Assembly (NCBI RefSeq): GCF_017352115.1 | Contig: NZ_CP071448.1 | Coordinates: forward strand, 930,001-994,000 | From: Flavobacterium endoglycinae | Lineage (GTDB): Bacteria > Bacteroidota > Bacteroidia > Flavobacteriales > Flavobacteriaceae | Length of the DNA: 64,000 nucleotides | Direction: 5' to 3' | Shown here: piece by piece, positions 61,514-64,000 of the stretch | Position numbering within the stretch: position 1 is the stretch's first letter | Layout: every line of letters begins with the position of its first letter | The notes under the pieces: model-generated | What the model was told of the DNA's origin: nothing | Databases searched by the model: none | Seen by the model: only the letters and a program-made list of their open reading frames with translations | Program-made: the position numbers and the translations under genes

Positions 61514-62482
61514 ATGTCAAAACTATATACTCGCTTAGCAGTTGTCCTTTTTTTGGTTGCAGGTTGCGCTTCAAAAAAAGCCAAATTTGAAGATTACGTT
61601 TTTAAAACCAAAAACGAAGAACAAAAATACCAAACCGCATACAACAAGTCCTTAAAACTTTGGAACGTTCCTTACACCGAAGAAGATGTCAATACCAGTT
61701 TCGGAACTGCACATGTAATTATCGCTGGACCGAAAAATGGAAAAGATTTAGTTTTATTACACGGAATGGACGCCAGTTCTACAATGTGGTATCCAAATAT
61801 TAAAGCTTTAGCCAAAAACCACCGTATTTACGCCATTGATTTTATAATGGAACCTAATAAATCTAATTTAACATCAAAACCACTTTCATCAGAAGAAATT
61901 GTGATTTGGTATAACGAAGTTTTCGATCATTACAAATTAAAGAAATTTGATATTGTGGGCGCTTCAAGAGGAGGCTGGATTGCTACATTATTAGCCTCTC
62001 AAAAAAAGAATTCAATCGATAAAATCGTTTTATTAAGTCCCGCACAGACTTTTAAATTCATAGATAAAGTCGGCAAAACCACTTCTGCTTTAATGTTAAA
62101 ACTTTTTCCAAGCGAGAAGAAATTCAGCAAAACTTTATCAACCTTTTCAACACATCCTGAAAACATAAGTCCAGTTTATAAAAGACAATTCTATTTAGCC
62201 AATAAATACGCCAAATCAAATTCGAGCATGCTTAAAATGCATCCATTTTCAGATAAGGAATTACAATCTATCGAAAATCCAGTTTTGGTTTTAATTGGCG
62301 ATCAAGATGTTATTAATTCAAAAGAAAGTTTAGAACGAGCTCAGAAATACTTACCAAGAAGCAAAACAAAAATCATAAAAGATGCTGGACATTTTTTAAC
62401 AATCGATCAGTCTAAAATTACCAATGATGCCGTCATTAATTTTTTAGATTCGAATGCAAACTTCGTATCTTTACAAAACTAA
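61514..62482 (+). CDS. Alpha/beta hydrolase lipoprotein
   Basis: A 322-residue lipoprotein: lipobox VAGCASK near residue 16. The hydrolase body has LVLLHGMDASSTMWYPNIKA (oxyanion hole), GASRGGWIATLLASQ (nucleophile Ser in GASRGG), LVLIGDQDVINSKE (Asp) and DAGHFLTIDQS (His). It is therefore a complete catalytic triad on the outer face of a membrane. The substrate is unknown. The uvrB promoter lies within its last codons, and its stop is 17 bp before uvrB. Confidence 0.87.
   Translation: MSKLYTRLAVVLFLVAGCASKKAKFEDYVFKTKNEEQKYQTAYNKSLKLWNVPYTEEDVNTSFGTAHVIIAGPKNGKDLVLLHGMDASSTMWYPNIKALAKNHRIYAIDFIMEPNKSNLTSKPLSSEEIVIWYNEVFDHYKLKKFDIVGASRGGWIATLLASQKKNSIDKIVLLSPAQTFKFIDKVGKTTSALMLKLFPSEKKFSKTLSTFSTHPENISPVYKRQFYLANKYAKSNSSMLKMHPFSDKELQSIENPVLVLIGDQDVINSKESLERAQKYLPRSKTKIIKDAGHFLTIDQSKITNDAVINFLDSNANFVSLQN
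62466..62473 (+). promoter_or_regulatory. Probable -7 element of uvrB
   Basis: TATCTTTA differs from the consensus only in the last base; located 27 bp before the ATG at 62500 and inside the end of the preceding gene. Confidence 0.5.
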
Positions 62483-62499
62483 ATTTTCAGCCCGCACAA

Positions 62500-64000
62500 A
62501 TGAAATTTCAAGTAGCTTCAGAATACAGTCCAAAAGGAGATCAGCCGCAAGCCATACAAAAACTGGCGCAAGGGGTAATTGATGGAGATAAATATCAAAC
62601 TTTATTGGGAGTTACAGGATCTGGAAAAACCTTTACTGTTGCCAATGTAATTCAGGAAATCCAGCGACCGACTTTGGTTTTAGCCCATAATAAAACATTG
62701 GCTGCGCAATTGTATTCAGAGTTCAAGCAGTTCTTTCCAAACAATGCCGTTGAATATTTTGTTTCCTATTACGATTATTATCAGCCCGAAGCTTTTATGC
62801 CAGTTACAGGAGTTTTTATTGAAAAGGATTTATCTATCAATGAAGAACTCGAAAAAATGCGTTTGAGCACTACCTCTGCCCTGCTTTCTGGACGACGAGA
62901 TGTTTTGGTTGTCGCATCAGTTTCTTGTCTGTATGGTATTGGAAATCCAACAGAATTCAAAAAGAATGTAATTGAAGTATTTAGGGATCAGGTTATTTCT
63001 AGAACCAAATTATTACACGGTCTGGTACAAAGTTTATATGCTAGAACCGAAGCTGATTTTAATCCGGGAACTTTTAGAATTAAAGGAGATACAGTTGAAG
63101 TGTATCCAAGCTACGCGGATGATGCTTACCGAATTCACTTTTTTGGAGATGAAATCGAAGAAATTGAAGCTTTTGATGCTAAAACTTCTCAGGTAATCGA
63201 AAAATTTAAAAGACTGACCATTTATCCCGCGAATATGTTTGTGACTTCTCCCGAAGTTTTACAAGGTGCTATCTGGCAGATTCAGCAGGATTTAGTAAAA
63301 CAAGTTGATTATTTTAAAGAAATAGGAAAACATCTCGAAGCCAAACGTTTGGAAGAAAGAACCAATTTTGACTTAGAAATGATTCGCGAATTAGGATATT
63401 GTTCTGGAATCGAGAATTATTCAAGATACCTTGACGGACGTGAAGCTGGAACACGACCTTTCTGTTTATTGGATTATTTTCCAAGCGATTACTTAATGGT
63501 TATTGACGAAAGCCACGTTACGGTTTCACAGGTTCACGCCATGTACGGAGGTGACCGAAGCCGAAAAGAAAATCTTGTAGAATATGGTTTCCGCTTACCT
63601 GCTGCAATGGATAACAGACCATTAAAATTTGAAGAATTCGAAGCCATGCAGAATCAGGTAATATACGTTTCTGCAACACCAGCCGATTATGAATTACAAA
63701 AATCAGATGGTATTTATGTAGAACAGATTATCCGTCCAACCGGATTATTAGATCCAATTATTGAAGTACGTCCGAGTTTAAACCAGATTGATGATTTAAT
63801 TGAAGAAATCCAGGTTCGCTGCGAATTAGATGAAAGAGTTCTCGTAACAACTTTAACCAAAAGAATGGCCGAGGAACTAGCGAAATACTTGACCAAAGTA
63901 AGCATTCGTTGTCGTTATATCCACTCGGATATTGATACTTTAGAACGTATCGAAATCATGCAGGATTTACGAAAAGGACTTTTTGATGTTTTGATTGGTG
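62500..64000 (+). CDS. uvrB: Excinuclease ABC subunit B, N-terminal ~500 residues
   Basis: The gene is open to the right edge (500 codons read). It encodes the damage-verification helicase of nucleotide excision repair. Walker A is LLGVTGSGKTFTVANV (near residues 35-50), then VLAHNKTLAAQLYSEFKQFF, EYFVSYYDYYQPEAFMP (beta-hairpin start), RDVLVVASVSCLYGIGNP, FNPGTFRIKGDTVEVYPSYA and LMVIDESHVTVSQVHAMYGG (Walker B). The last visible portion (FDLEMIRELGYCSGIENYSR) and SATPADYEL are normal for the family. No frame problems are seen. Confidence 0.97.
   Translation, partial: MKFQVASEYSPKGDQPQAIQKLAQGVIDGDKYQTLLGVTGSGKTFTVANVIQEIQRPTLVLAHNKTLAAQLYSEFKQFFPNNAVEYFVSYYDYYQPEAFMPVTGVFIEKDLSINEELEKMRLSTTSALLSGRRDVLVVASVSCLYGIGNPTEFKKNVIEVFRDQVISRTKLLHGLVQSLYARTEADFNPGTFRIKGDTVEVYPSYADDAYRIHFFGDEIEEIEAFDAKTSQVIEKFKRLTIYPANMFVTSPEVLQGAIWQIQQDLVKQVDYFKEIGKHLEAKRLEERTNFDLEMIRELGYCSGIENYSRYLDGREAGTRPFCLLDYFPSDYLMVIDESHVTVSQVHAMYGGDRSRKENLVEYGFRLPAAMDNRPLKFEEFEAMQNQVIYVSATPADYELQKSDGIYVEQIIRPTGLLDPIIEVRPSLNQIDDLIEEIQVRCELDERVLVTTLTKRMAEELAKYLTKVSIRCRYIHSDIDTLERIEIMQDLRKGLFDVLIG

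Overview
The window is a stretch of bacterial chromosome from a member of the Bacteroidota, most likely Flavobacterium. Four things point there: low GC with almost no Shine-Dalgarno sequences; many promoters of the Bacteroidota type (a TAnnTTTG -7 box shortly before the gene); lineage-typical families such as DUF4249 with a TonB receptor, DUF5723, a PUR-alpha-like DUF3276 protein, long NusB, monomeric isocitrate dehydrogenase and DUF6515; and the gene order spoT-fur-purA and trmD-rplS. I see no rRNA, tRNA, CRISPR array, prophage or integrated plasmid. The content is mostly core chromosome with a few accessory patches.

Layout. 1-1885 (minus): sugar aminotransferase (cut by the edge), a FemAB/GNAT-like transferase and a TRIC-type channel. 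1954-8184: the MoxR-type envelope cluster, with an RDD protein divergent from SpoIIM, DUF4129, DUF4350, MoxR ATPase and DUF58. 8293-20405: secreted orphans, an alkaline-phosphatase-superfamily enzyme, a SpoU methyltransferase, spoT, fur, purA, a Nudix hydrolase, an S41 peptidase and an L,D-transpeptidase. 20465-25114 (minus): guaB, a DUF5723 protein with a lipoprotein partner, and HMG-CoA lyase. 25211-26703: a SatD/DUF3307 two-gene cassette behind five direct operator-like units at exactly 28-bp spacing. 26689-33491: pyrD, a porin, DUF6515, a formylglycine-generating-enzyme homologue, pepT and a YdeI-like protein. 33771-36522 (minus): yajC, nusB and leucine dehydrogenase. 36727-43367: ABC exporter, PUR-like protein, three alpha/beta hydrolases, a CsaA-like protein, a thioredoxin-like protein and a GreA/Rnk-like factor behind a long structured leader. 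43474-48749 (minus): c-type cytochrome lipoprotein, fused cyclophilin-FKBP, MFS transporter, cupin, an archaemetzincin remnant, a TIM-barrel isomerase, a flavin reductase and a RAYT transposase. 48804-49600: a tandem array of REP-like hairpins next to that transposase. 49680-64000: trmD, rplS, icd, TonB receptor/DUF4249/GyrI-like/DinB-like, RidA-like, thiamine pyrophosphokinase, rlmF, an orphan gene with a structured leader, a YgjV-like protein, a lipoprotein hydrolase and uvrB (cut by the edge).

The most interesting signals are: the SatD-DUF3307 cassette, whose protein carries a C-terminal helix-turn-helix and whose promoter lies inside a phased five-unit operator; the RAYT gene beside 3.4 copies of a ~215-bp repeat made of four small hairpins; the 350-nt leader before the GreA/Rnk-like gene with a 34-codon ORF and a terminator-like hairpin; and the internally deleted archaemetzincin gene. 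Several families of short intergenic repeats (heptamer runs, CAGT/ACTG repeats) recur at separate sites.

All family names come from reading the translated sequence and recalled family motifs; no database search was run.
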